The notes under the pieces are model-generated. The model saw nothing but the letters and a program-made list of their open reading frames with translations, did no database searches and had not been told where the DNA came from. 64,000 nucleotides of DNA, taken from NCBI RefSeq assembly GCF_002575655.3, contig NC_053040.3, positions 460,150,780-460,214,779 on the forward strand. Reading direction: 5' to 3'. Below are positions 21,369 through 33,246 of this stretch, piece after piece (within the stretch, counting starts at the first letter, position 1; every line of letters begins with the position of its first letter). Position numbers and translations under genes: made by a program. Source of the DNA: Aegilops tauschii subsp. strangulata. Taxonomy: Eukaryota; Streptophyta; Magnoliopsida; Poales; Poaceae.

Positions 21369-22860
21369 AGACCTCGCTTGTCCCCGAGTGAAAACCAAAA
21401 TCAAAAAACATGTCCACATGCTTAGAGAGAGAGAGAGAGAGGTGTCGATAAAAACAAAATACAGACATAGAAGCATCATGTATATTATTATAACAGCAAC
21501 AAACTTTAACATAAAACTTTATCATAGAACTTTTATCATATAACTTCTAACAAGTAACTTCTCATGAACAAGTAATAATTCATTACAACATCAAAGTATA
21601 AAGCATAAACTCTATTGAAAACCAACAAACTATGTTCTCAATCAACTTTGCAATTACAATTCATTATCTTTTCTGGAAGGGTCACGTATCTGAGCCTTTT
21701 GGCAAGTCAACATACTCAACCATCATATAGTCTTCTATAATTTCTAACACTCATCGCATACACATGAGCAAAAAGTTTCAACCAGACACATAGAAAGATA
21801 GGGGCTTATATTTTCGCCTCCCAACGTATTCACCTCAAGGGTGATGTCAACAATAATAACTCATGCCCACCCATATCCAATTGGATATATGTGCCTAGAT
21901 ATTTCTTCAGCACATGGTGCTTGCCAAAAGAGAAAATAAAAAGGAATAGGGAGAAGTACTTTGACTCTTGCATAAAAGTAAATACATAAAAGTAAAGGAT
22001 ATGCCCTTCGTAGAGGGAAGCAGAGGTTGCCATGCGCTTTTTGGTTGTATGCCAAAGCCCTTAATGCAAAAGAACGTCACCTTATATTGCCCCTTATGAT
22101 AGCAACCTTTATTATGGAGTCTGTCACTTTTATTCTTTGCCGTCACAAGTTCGTACAAAGATCAATTTTCTCTTACACTAAATGATCTAACACTTTTAGA
22201 GGCAATTTTTATTGCCTTATTGCACCGATGACAACTTACTTGAAGGATCTTACTCAATCCATAGGTAGATATGGTGGACTCTCAAAACAAGATTTGGGTT
22301 AAGGGTTTTGGATGCACAAGTAGTATCTCTACTTAATGCGGAATTTTTGGCTAGCAAAGATGGGGGGGGGGGCAAACACCACATGTTAAAGGATCTATGA
22401 CAATATAACTTCTATGTGAATATGAACAAACATAAATCATTACGTTATCTTCCTTGTCCAACCTCAATAATTTTGGCATATAATATTTTTATGGGGGCTC
22501 ACAATCATAAAAAGATGTCCAAGATAGTGTATTTGCATGTGAATCTTCTCTCCCTTTATTAATTCTTTCATGAATTGCATCATTGACCAATGCTATGTTT
22601 GTTAATCTCCAATAAATTTTACTACTTATACTCTTCCTTATGTAATGTCATTACTTACCATAAGATTAGCATATGATCTTTTCATTTATTTCCTTTCTTT
22701 TTATTGTACACGAAAATAAAGTAAGCAAAACTCAAACTAAACTTTATTATATATCTTGCACACGATTACAAGGATAGAAAGATCACTAAGAAAACACTCA
22801 AAAAGGAAGGATCGAACTAAACTTTTATTCAACTAAATCAAAAGATAACTAAGGATCGAA
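21369..22860. other. Element A 3' non-coding interior
   Basis: It resembles C1 3490-4700 and C2 over about 1.1 kb, for example CATAGGTAGATATGGTGGAC near 22259. A (GA) run lies at 21425-21441 and a G run near 22362. No gene is supported. Confidence 0.65.
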
Positions 22861-23343
22861 CTAAAATAGATAGATGAAAAAGATAGTGGTGCCCATACCC
22901 GATACGCAAGTCTCCTTTGGTGATGAATAAGGTCGTGGTGGTGATGATGTAGTGGAGGGTTCGTCCTTCCCTTTCAGGCTCAAAAGATACTCCAATCTTT
23001 GGATGATGCTCCGAAGGGTAATGATGTGCTCTTGCAATAAAATGTTTTCAAGAGTGAGATATTTGTTTTGAACACGAACAGTTTCAATGATCCTAAAGGC
23101 TTCAATCTCAGTGGGAGTGAGGTATTCATAGTATGGTTGAAGGATATCTTCTTCTTCCTCCACGGGCAAGGCCTGCTCTACTGCTGGAGCTTGATCTCCA
23201 ACAACTTCCTTGCTCTTGTCCCTCTTCAAAGATTCTTCGGTTTCTTCTCTCTTCAATTCGATCTTCATCAACCAAGCATTTTCTTCTACGTTGTTGGAGG
23301 GGGGGGGGAGAAGACATGATGCTGCCCTTGATGAATCTGACAT
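22861..23343 (-). CDS. Element A small extra ORF downstream of integrase
   Basis: This intact 160-codon frame begins at an ATG (MSDSSRAASCLLPPP). It has a charged N-terminal half (ELKREETEESLKRD, EEEEDILQPY) and then a probable amphipathic helix (TVRVQNKYLTLENILLQEH) with Leu spacing that suggests a coiled coil. No enzyme motif, signal peptide or membrane span is obvious. It sits between the integrase end and the 3' non-coding region. Extra ORFs at this position are known in plant Gypsy elements, but this one's function is unknown. It is unusual as the only undamaged frame in A. Confidence 0.5.
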   Translation of the reverse strand: MSDSSRAASCLLPPPSNNVEENAWLMKIELKREETEESLKRDKSKEVVGDQAPAVEQALPVEEEEDILQPYYEYLTPTEIEAFRIIETVRVQNKYLTLENILLQEHIITLRSIIQRLEYLLSLKGKDEPSTTSSPPRPYSSPKETCVSGMGTTIFFIYLF

Positions 23344-23660
23344 AAAACAGCGAGAAAAGAAAACAGAAGATTTCTCCGCGATATGGTGGTTAATAGGTTC
23401 GGGGGGTATATAAAGATTTTTTTATCTTGGGAAACAAGCAAACGGGAGAAAAACGAAGTCCGGAAGGTACCCGAGGTGGGCACAACCCACCTGGGCGTGC
23501 CTTGCCAGGCGCGCCCTGGTGTCTTCTGCCCACTAGTGTTGCCTTCCTGATTGTTTCTTATTTTCCTAATTTTTGTTATATTCCAAAACTGACAAAAAAT
23601 ATTTTTGCGGATTTTTCGGAGTCCGTTTACTTACCGTAACACGTACCTCCTCTTTTCCGA

Positions 23661-25328
23661 TTATTCTGGAGTGTTCCGGAAGGTTTCTTTTATATGTTCT
23701 TTCGGTGTCATAGTTTGGATAATATTACTTTCAACATTAATGGGCGTACCTGAGATATAATGTTTTATTCTTTGAGCATTGACCACCTTCAGGTTAGTAC
23801 GCACGCCATTATTTATTTTAATGTCTCCAGAATGGTAAACCTCCTCGATGATGTACGGCCCTTCCCATTTGGAGAGAAGTTTTTCTGCAAAGAATCTAAA
23901 ATGAGAGTTGTACAAAAGAACATATTCTCCGACTTTGAATTCCCGCTTTTGGATTCTTTTGTCATGCCATCTTTTAACTTTTTTTCTGAATAACTTGGCA
24001 TTTTCATAGGCTTGGGTTCTCCGTTCATCTGGTGAGCTAATATCAAATAACCTCTTTTCACCGGGAAGTTTGAAATCATAGTTGAGTTCTTTAATTGCCC
24101 AATATGCTTTATGTTCTAATTCAAGAGCCAAATGACAAGCTTTTCCATAAACCATTTTATAAGGAGACATACCCATAGGATTTTTATATGCTGTTCTATA
24201 AGCCCAAAGTGCATCTTCTAATTTCTTAGACCAATTCTCTCGGGACCTATTGACAGTCTTTTGTAAAATTTATTTTATTTCTCTATTACTAAGTTCAGCT
24301 TGACCACTAGACTGAGAATGATAGGGTGATGCAATTCTATGGTTAGCATCATACTTGGCAAGCATTTTACGGAAAGCACATAGTAAAAAAAAAGGTGTCA
24401 CCTCACTCAGTTCGAGGGATGGATGGCGCGAATAAAGTGTGAACCACCATCAGTCATTAAATATCTAGGGACTCCAAACCTCGGGAAAATAACTTCTTTA
24501 AGCATTTTAATATAGGTGTTGTGATCAGCACTACTAGTTGGAATAGCTTCTACCCACTTAGTAACATAATCAACAGCAACCAAAATATGTGTATACCCAT
24601 TAGAGGAAGGAAAAGGTCCCATATAATCAAAACCCCATACATCAAATGGTTCAACAGCAAGTGAATAATTCATAGGCATTTCCTGACGCTTACCTATATT
24701 ACCAATTCTTTGACATTCATCACAAGATAAAACAAACTTATGGGCATCCTTGAAGAGAGTAGGCCAATAGAAACCAGATTGCAATACCTTATGAGTAGTT
24801 CTATCTCCCGCATGATGCCCTCCATAAGCTTCGGGGTGACATTTTCATAGGATTTGTCCCTGTTCATGCTCAGGTACACAACGTCTAATAATACCATCTA
24901 CTCCTTCTCTATAAAGATGTGGGTCATCCCAAAAGTGATGTCTTAAATCATAGAAGAATTTTTTTCTTTTGTTGATATGTAAAGCTAGGTGGCATATATT
25001 TAGCAATAATATAATTAGCATAATCAGCGTACCAAGGGGTGTTATGAGAAACATTTATTGCAGCTAATTGTTCATCAGGAAAACTATCATTAATAGGTTG
25101 TGGGTCATCAAGAATATTTTCTAACCTAGACAAGTTGTCAGCTACGGGGTTCTTAGCTCCTTTCCTATCAGTGATATGTAAATCAAATTCTTGTAAAAAG
25201 AGAACCCACCTAATGAGTCTAGGTTTATCATCTTTCTTTTCCATAAGATATTTAATAGCAGCGTGATCGGTATGAACAACAACTTTAGAATCAACAATGT
25301 AAGATCTGAATTTATCACAAGCAAACAC
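23661..25328 (-). pseudogene. pol: Element A pol, part 2: rest of RNase H and integrase
   Basis: After D the frame resumes with [14 protein letters not shown] (RNase H), then [17 protein letters not shown] frame change comes near 25000. The integrase zinc region HHFWDDPHLYREG...CDECQRIG follows, then catalytic FDYMGPF and MTDGGSHF. A stop and an inserted A/T run interrupt it at 24407-24380. The third catalytic region reads [12 protein letters not shown] followed by TAA near 24272. The C-terminal part (24176-23661) has [12 protein letters not shown] and [13 protein letters not shown]. Integrase joins the DNA copy to host DNA. At least three lesions make this copy inactive. No chromodomain is seen. 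Confidence 0.85.
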
Positions 25329-25331
25329 AAC

Positions 25332-26561
25332 TGATACGTCTCCAATGTATCTATAATTTTTGATCGTTCCATGCTATTATATTATCTGTTTTGGATGTTT
25401 AATGGCTTTAATATGCTCTTTTATATTATTTTTGGGACTAACCTATTAACCGGAGGCCCAGTGCCAGTTGTTGTTTTTTTTGCCTATTTCAGTGTTTCAC
25501 AGAAAAGGAATAATATCAAACGGAATCCAAACGGAACGAAACCTTCACGAGGATCTTTCTTGGAACGAACGCAATCCAGGAGACTTGGAGTGGAAGTCAG
25601 AGACGCAACGAGGCGGCCACGAGGCAGGAGGGCGCGCCCAGGGGGGGGGGGGGGTAGGCGCGCCCCCACCCTCATGGGCCCATCGTAGCTCCACCAACCT
25701 ACTTATTTTGCCTATATATACTCTTATACCCTGAAAACATCTAGGAGAGCCACGAAACCACTTTTTCGCCACTGCAACCTTCTGTACCCGTGAGATCCCA
25801 TCTTGGGGCCTTTTCCGGCGATCTGCCGGAGGGGGATTCGATCACGGAGGGCTTCTACATCAACACCATAGCCTTTACGATTACGTGTGAGTAGTTTACC
25901 ATAGACCCTCGGGTCCATAGTTATTAGCTAGATGGCTTCTTCTCTCTCTTTGGTTCTCAATACAAATTTCTCCTCGATGTTCTTGGAGATCTATTAAATG
26001 TAATACTTTTTACGGTGTGTTCGCCGAGATGCGATGAATTGTGGGTTTAAGATCAAGATTATCTATGAACAATATTTGATTCTTCTCTGAATCCTTATAT
26101 GCATGATTTGATATCTTTGCAAGTCTCTTCGAATTATCGGTTTAGTTTGGCCGACTAGATTGATATTTCTTGCAATGGGAGAAGTGCTTAGCTTTGGGTT
26201 CAATCTAGCGGTGCTCGATCCCAGTGACAGAAAGGGAACCGACACGTATTGTATTGTTGCCATCGAGGATAAAAAGATGGGGTTTATATCATATTGCTTG
26301 AGTTTATGCCTCTACATCATGTCATCTTGCTTAATGCGTTACTCCGTTCTTATGAACTTAATACTCTAGATGCATGCTGGATAGCGGTCGATGTGTGGAG
26401 TAATAGTAGTAGATGCAGAATCGTTTCGGTCTACTTGACACGGATGTGATGCCTATGTTCATGATCATGCCTAGATATTCTCATAACTATGTGCTTTTCT
26501 ATCAATTGCTCGACAGTAATTTGTTCACCCACCGTAATATATGCTATCATAAGAGAAGCCA
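25332..26561 (+). repeat. Element D 5' LTR, first part
   Basis: This is 1230 bp ending at the AGCCA target site where C2 entered. It includes a 14-base G run at 25641-25654 and a TATA box at 25712-25720. It continues at 34944. Confidence 0.9.
25712..25720 (+). promoter_or_regulatory. TATA box of the element D 5' LTR
   Basis: CTATATATA is matched in the 3' LTR at 39345-39353. Confidence 0.55.
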
Positions 26562-28251
26562 TGCTGTCTACTACACAACCTTCTTCTTGTAGACGTTGTT
26601 GGGCCTCCAAGTGCAGAGGTTTGTAGGACAGTAGCAAATTTCCCTCAAGTGGATGACCTAAGGTTTATCAATCCGTGGGAGGCGTAGGTTAAAGATGGTC
26701 TCTCTCGAACAACCCTGCAACCAAATAACAAAGAGTCTCTTGTGTCCCCAATACACCCAATACAATGGTAAATTGTATAGGTGCACTAGTTCGGCGAAGA
26801 GATGGTGATACAAGTGCAATATGGATGGTAGATATGAGTATTTGTAATCTGAAAATATAAAAACAGCAAGGTAGCAAGCGATAAAAGTGAGCGTAAACGG
26901 TATTGCAATGCTAGGAAACAAGGCCTAGGGTTCATACTTCACTAGTGCAAGTTCTCTCAACAATAATAACATAATTGTATCATATAACTATCCCTCAATA
27001 TGCAACAAAGAGTCACTCCAAAGTCACTAATAGCGGAGAACAAACGAAGAGATTATTGTAGGTTACGAAACCACCTCAAAGTTATCCTTTCTGATCGATC
27101 TATTCAAGAGTCTGTAGTAAAATAACACGAAGCTATTCTTTCCGTTCGATCTATCATAGAGTTCATACTAGAATAACACCTTAAGACACAAATCAACCAA
27201 AACCCTAATGTCACCTAGATACTCCAATGTCACCTCAAGTATCCGTGGGTATGATTATACAATATGCATCACACAATCTCACATTCATCTATTCAACCAA
27301 CACAAAGAACTTCAAAGAGTGCCCCAAAGTTTTCTACCGGAGAGTCAAGACGAAAACGTGTGCCAACCCCTATGCATAAGTTCACAATGTTACGGAACCC
27401 ACAAGTTGATCACCAAAACATACATCAAGTAGATCACGTGAATATCCCATTGTCACCACAGATAAGCACATGCAAGACATACATCAAGTGTTCTCAAATC
27501 GTTAAAGACTCAATCCGATAAGATCACTTCAAAGGGAAAACTCAATCCATTACAAGAGAGTAGAGGGGGAGAAACATCATAAGATCCAACTATAATAGCA
27601 AAGCTCGCGATACATCAAGATTGTACCACCTCAAGAACACGAGAGAGAGAGATCAAACACATAGCTACTGGTACATACCCTCAGCCCCGAGGGTGAACTA
27701 CTCCCTCCTCGTCATGGAGATCGCCGGGATGATGAAGATGGGCACCAGTGAGGGTTCCCCCCTCCGATAGGGTGCCAGAACAGGGTCCCGATTGGTTTTT
27801 GGTGCCTACAGAGGCTTGCGGCGGCGGAACTCCCGATCTATTGTGCTCCTCGATGTTTTTAGGGTATTTGGACATATATAGGCGAAAGAAGTTGGTCAGG
27901 GGAGCCACGAGGGGCCCACGAGGGTGGGGGGCGCGCCCAGGGGAGTAGGGCACGCCTCCCTGCCTCGTGGCTTCCTCGAAGCTTCCCTGACGTCTACTCC
28001 AAGTCTCCTGGATTGCTTCCGTTCCAAAAATAACTCTCCCGAAGGTTTCATTACGTTTGGACTCCGTTTGATATTCCTTTCCTTCGAAACACTGAAATAG
28101 GCAAGAAAACAACATTTTGGGCTGGGCCTCCGGTTAATTGGTTAGTCCCAAAAATAATATAAAAGTGTTTAGTAAAGCCCATAAACATCCAAAACAGATA
28201 ATATAATAGCATGACTACTTCATAAATTATAGATACGTTGGAGATGTATCA
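26562..28251 (-). repeat. Element C2 3' LTR (left copy)
   Basis: This is 1690 bp starting TGCTGTC, where the partner has TGATGTC. Compared with C1 it has an extra AACACGAAGC-type segment near 27125. A TATA-like run is at 27873-27882 on the minus strand. Confidence 0.92.
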
Positions 28252-28265
28252 GCATCCCCAAGCTT
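28252..28265 (-). promoter_or_regulatory. Element C2 polypurine tract
   Basis: Minus-strand AAGCTTGGGGATGC directly precedes the 3' LTR. Confidence 0.78.
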
Positions 28266-31200
28266 AATTCCTGCTCGTCCTCGAGTAGGTAAATGATAAA
28301 AGAAATAATTTATGAAGTGTGAATGCTAGCAGGTGCACAAGTTTGATCAATGATAATTTCAATCACCTTTTCTAGCATCATTATATGTCATAACAGTGGC
28401 TCATATCATAAAGCTTCTCATGATCAAGTAACAAGCTATTCACATGTTAAAGCATAGATCATAAACTTTCTTGAGAATTAAATAACCGTGTTATTAGTCA
28501 TCGAACAATGACAATTCATCTTATTTTCAGGAAGAGTCTATGTCAGAGCTTTGATTCAGCAAACTTCACATACTCAACTATCAATTAGTCTTTCACAATT
28601 GCTAACACTCACACGATATTTATGGGTTCAAAGTTTTAATCAGACACAAAGAAAGATAGGGGCTTATAGATTCGCCTCCCAACCTTTTACCTCAAGGGTA
28701 ATGTCAACAATAATAGTTCATGATGCCTTACATCCAATTGGATATATATATCAGGATCTTTCCAGCACAATGTGCTTGCCAAAGGATAAAATGTAAAAAG
28801 GAAAGGTGACGATCACCACGACTCTTGCATAAGGTATATGACAAGAATAAAAGATAGGCCCTTCGCAGAGGGAAGCAGAGGTTGTCATGCGCTTTTATAG
28901 TTGAATGCACAAAATCTTAATGTGAAAGAACGTCACTTTATATTGCCACTTGTGATAGGGACCTTTATTATGCAGTCCTTCGCTTTTGTTGCTTCCATAT
29001 CACAAGATCGTATAAAGCTTATTTTGTCCACACTAATAGATCATACATATTTAGAGAGCAATTTTTATTGCATGCATCGATGACAACTTACTTGAAGGAT
29101 CTTACTCAATCCATAGGTAGGTATGATGGACTCTCATGGCAATACTTGTTTAAGGGATGTTTGGAAGCACAAGTAGTATCTCTACTTGGTGCAAAGAATT
29201 TGGCTAGCATGAGGGGAAAGGCAAGCTCAGCATGTTGGATGATCCATGACAATATACTTTATTTCGGATATAAGAAAACATAACCCATTACGTTGTCTTC
29301 CTTGTCGAACATCAACCTTTTAGCATGTCATATTTTAATGAGTGCTCACAATTACAAAAGATGTCCAAGATATTATATTTATATGTGAAATCTCTCTTCC
29401 CTCAATATTCTTTCATGAATTGTTCAAGTGACCAATACAATGTTTGCTAACCTTCAATAAATTTACCACCTCTACTTCTTATATGTGAAGTCATTACTCC
29501 CCATGGGATAAGCATATGAAACAAATATAATTTCATATTTATGATATTCAAATCATTCAACTATTTACTCATAGGATATAAGTGAAGCACACGAGTAAAT
29601 GACAAACTACTCCAAAAAGATATAAGTGAAGATCAATGGGTAGTTGAATAATTATTTAGCTATGTGAAGACTCTCCCATTTAATAATTTTAGATCTTGAT
29701 ATTTTATTCAAACTGCAAGCAAAACAAAATAAAATGACATTCTAATAATGGCAAACATCATGTGAAGAAGCAAAAACTTAGGATCAACCGAAACGAACCG
29801 ATAGTTGTTGAAAAAGAAAGGTGGGATGCCAACCGGGGCATCCCCAAGCTTAGACGCTTGAGACTTCTTGAAATATTATCTTGGGATGCCTTGGGCATCC
29901 CCAAGCTTGATCTTTTGTGTCTCCTTAATTCCTCTCATATCACGGTCTCCCTAAATCTCAAAAGCTTCATCCACACAAAACTCAACAAGGACTTGTGAGA
30001 TAAGTTAGTATAAACCAATGCACAAACCTTATCATAATCTACTGTAGCAAATCACTAAAATTATTACTCAACATTGCATACTAACTGCCTCTGCATATTT
30101 AATAGTCCTATCCTCAAATAGAATCATTCAACAAGCAAACATATGCAAACAATGCAAACATAACAGCAATCTGCCTAAACAGGACAGTCTGTAAAGAATG
30201 CAGCAAGATCCATACTTCCCGAGCCCCAAAAATTATTAAAGAAAATTCTCACTGTAGTAAATTTATCAGATCTTATTATGCAAAAGGTTTCAACATTTTA
30301 TCACATTCTGACTTTTCTAGGGAATTTTTGCAACAGCGGTAAAATTTCTGTTTTCAAACAGCCACATGTAGACTTGTAAAATAAGCATAGTAAAGGCTAT
30401 CAATGCCACTTTTATTGAATAAAAGATGCAAAACATTGTTCTAAATAACAGAAAGAAAATCCAAACAAAATAAATTGACGCTCCAAGCAAAACACATATC
30501 ATGTGGTGAATAAAAATATAGCTCCAAGTAAAGTTACCGATGAACGAAGACGAAAGAGGGGATGCCTTCCGGGGCATCCCCAAGCTTAGGCTCTTGGTTG
30601 TCCTTGAATATTGCCTTGGGGTGCCTTGGGAATCCCCAAGCTTAGGCTCTTGCCACTCCTTATTCCACAGTCCATCAAATCTTTACCCAAAACTTGAAAA
30701 CTTCACAACAGAAAACTCGTAAGCTCCGTTAGTATAAGAAAATAAAACCACCACTTAGGTACTGTTGTGAACTCATTATAAATTCATTTTGGTGTAAGAT
30801 CTACTGTATTCCAACTTCTATATGGTTCATACCCTCGGATACTACTCATAGATTCATCAAAGTAAGCAAACAACACAATGAAAACAGAATCTGTCAAAAA
30901 CAGAACAGTCTGTAGTAATCTGTATCAAACTTGTACTTCTGGAACTCCAAAAATTCTGAAATAAATTGGTGGACCTGAGGAATTTGTCTATTAATCATCT
31001 GCAAAAAGAATCAACCTAAAATCACTCTCCAGTAAAAAAGTGCAGCTAATCTCGTGAGCGCTAAAGTTTCTGTTTTTTACAGCAAGATCATAAAGACTTC
31101 ACCCAAGTCTTCCCAAAGGTTCTACTTGGCACAAACACTAATTAAAACATAAAACCACATCTAAACAGAGGTTAGATATATTATTTATTACTAAACAGGA

Positions 31201-31451
31201 ACAAAAAGCAAGAAATAAAAATAAAATTGGGTTGCCTCCCAACAAGCGCTATTGTTTAACGCCCCTAGCTAGGCATGATGATTTCAATGATGCTCACATA
31301 AGACATAAGAATTGAAACATAAAGAGAGCATCATGAAGAATATGACTAGCACATTTAAGTCTAACCCACTTCCTATGCATAGCGATTTTGTGAGAAAACA
31401 ACTTATGGGAGCAATAATCAACTAGCATAGGAAGGCAAAACAAGCATAACT
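28266..31451. other. Element C2 non-coding interior
   Basis: It is parallel to C1 3485-6219 with about 470 bp more (30930-31405), including a block TTGGGTTGCCTCCCAACAAG at 31229 also seen in E and D. Polypurine-tract-like copies lie at 29838-29851, 29895-29908 and 30574-30587. No gene is supported. Confidence 0.68.
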
Positions 31452-32939
31452 TCAAAACTTTAAGCACATAGAGAGGAAACTTGATATTATTGCAATTCCT
31501 ACAAGCATATATTCCTCCCTCATAATAATTTTCAGTAGCATCAGGAATGAATTCAAAATATAACCAGAACCTAAAGCATTCTTTTCATGGTCTAGAAGCA
31601 TAGAAATTTTACCACTCTCCACATAAGCAAAATTCTTCTCATTCGGAATAGTGGGAGTATCATAAGAGACTCGAATACTATAAATTGTTTCCATATTGAA
31701 GGAGCAATGTTCAGAAAAAGGGTAATCATAATCATGACAAGTTTTATAAATATAATCATCACTATGTTTTATAGCATAAGTGTCATCACAATAATCATCA
31801 TAAGTAGCAACTTTGTTCTCATCATAATCGATTGAAACCTCTTCCAAGATAGTGGAATCATTACTAAATAAAGTCATGACCTCTCCAAATCCACTTTCAT
31901 AATTGTCACAATAAGATTCAACACCCTCCAAAATAGTGGGATCATTACTTCCTAAAGTTGACACTCTTCCAAACCCACTTTCATCAATATAATCATCATA
32001 AGTAGGAGGCATGCTATCATCATAACAAATTTGCATATCAAAACTTGGGAGGCTAAAAATATCATCTTCATTAAACATAGCATCCCCAAGCTTGGGAAAA
32101 ACATTAATTGCAGCAAATATATTCTCAAACATGTCATTCTCATCAAACATAGCATCCCCAAGCTTGGGCCTTTTCATATCATAAGCATAATCATTCTCAT
32201 CATTAATAGTATGGATAGCACCAATAGTATAGCAATTATCATCATCACAATGAGTAATAGGAGAAACATTATTTGGGAGGGATACCTTTTCACCTTTGCT
32301 TCTCTGTCTTTTCTTTTTCTTCTTCACATCATGTGTGGGTTCAGTCCTCTTTTTGGAGCTCCTTATTAATGAGATTGGTTGAATAGAAGGCTCCTCCTCG
32401 TTACCTGATTCATCATAAGAAATAATAGGAGGATATTGGGAAGTCTCTTCCCTTTCATTAGTATTCTCTTCATCTTCTATTTGTTTTCTTTTCTTTATGT
32501 AATTGGCAATATAAGGATTTTCAAAGCAATTCACCGTACAATATATTAAAATTTCTTCTAGATCAATATCGAGGAATTTCTCAAGGTTATATTCTGGAAT
32601 ATGCTTAGTTCTACGTTTCATTTCTTCATAACCCAAAAGCAAACTAAGTTCATTATGATGTGCAAGGGAAATCAAGTCATCACAATCTTTGGACACTATT
32701 CGATCATGAAACAATTTACATTGGAGATTTAAATGACCACGTTCATCGCAAAGTTCACAAGTATGGCAAAGAAATTTTAAATTTTCAGCACAAACATCTA
32801 GCCTCTCTTGCAACCATTTAGTTTCCAAATACTTATAATATATCTTCCCTGTTTGGTGTGTACTTGCAAACTCTATGCACTCCACAAAAGTTGACATGCT
32901 TATAAGAGACATTTTCATCATGACTAGTGCAATCATCAT
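31452..32939 (-). CDS. Element C2 accessory protein with CCHC zinc knuckle (main part)
   Basis: This long frame (up to 495 codons) joins in another frame to the N-terminal piece at 32833-33120. It contains CELCDERGHLNLQC at 32718-32759, exactly C-X2-C-X4-H-X4-C, the nucleocapsid zinc-knuckle spacing. A basic KKKKKRQRSKG stretch follows, then acidic repeats: PKLGDAMFDENDMF and PKLGDAMFNEDDIF, and ESGFG modules repeated twice. The C-terminus is hydrophobic. No RT, integrase or DLGAS motif is present. The knuckle and basic patch suggest nucleic-acid binding, possibly RNA packaging, by inference. The repeat modules resemble the linker before the E protease, so it may derive from a Gag-Pro region. 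Confidence 0.55.
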   Translation of the reverse strand: MMIALVMMKMSLISMSTFVECIEFASTHQTGKIYYKYLETKWLQERLDVCAENLKFLCHTCELCDERGHLNLQCKLFHDRIVSKDCDDLISLAHHNELSLLLGYEEMKRRTKHIPEYNLEKFLDIDLEEILIYCTVNCFENPYIANYIKKRKQIEDEENTNEREETSQYPPIISYDESGNEEEPSIQPISLIRSSKKRTEPTHDVKKKKKRQRSKGEKVSLPNNVSPITHCDDDNCYTIGAIHTINDENDYAYDMKRPKLGDAMFDENDMFENIFAAINVFPKLGDAMFNEDDIFSLPSFDMQICYDDSMPPTYDDYIDESGFGRVSTLGSNDPTILEGVESYCDNYESGFGEVMTLFSNDSTILEEVSIDYDENKVATYDDYCDDTYAIKHSDDYIYKTCHDYDYPFSEHCSFNMETIYSIRVSYDTPTIPNEKNFAYVESGKISMLLDHEKNALGSGYILNSFLMLLKIIMREEYMLVGIAIISSFLSMCLKF

Positions 32940-33120
32940 TAGTACTATGGATATTCAAAGAGTTCATACTAACAACATTGCAATCATGCTCATCATTCAA
33001 AGATTTAGTGCCAAACATTCTAATGCATTCTTCCTCTAGCAATTGAGCACAAGTATCGGAATCCTTATTTTCATGAAAGATATTAAGAAGATGAAGCATA
33101 TGAGGTACCCTCAATTCCAT
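32833..33120 (-). pseudogene. N-terminal part of the C2 accessory protein, frameshifted
   Basis: It starts at the ATG of MELRVPHML, matching C1 at 6837, and reads through NDEHDCNVVSMNSLNIH in common with C1. It then leaves the frame of the main part somewhere in 32833-32939, ending at a stop. One indel would explain it. The ORF is therefore probably broken in this copy. Confidence 0.55.
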
Positions 33121-33220
33121 TTTTTTTTGTAATTTTCTTTTATAGACTAAACTAGTGATAAAACAAGAAACTAAAAGATTCTATTTCAAGATCTAAAGAT
33201 ATACCTTCAAGCACTCACCT

Positions 33221-33237
33221 CCCCGGCAACGGCACTA
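33221..33237 (-). promoter_or_regulatory. Element C2 primer binding site, tRNA-Asp type (mutated)
   Basis: Minus-strand TAGTGCCGTTGCCGGGG has two changes from the C1 site. It lies next to the 5' LTR start at 33247. Confidence 0.78.
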
Positions 33238-33246
33238 GAAACTGCT

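Noticed and set aside
25641..25654. G runs (also 46853-46867) as G-quadruplex regulators
   Set aside because: Single homopolymer runs in decayed LTRs, not at the same length in sister LTRs, so chance slippage is more likely.
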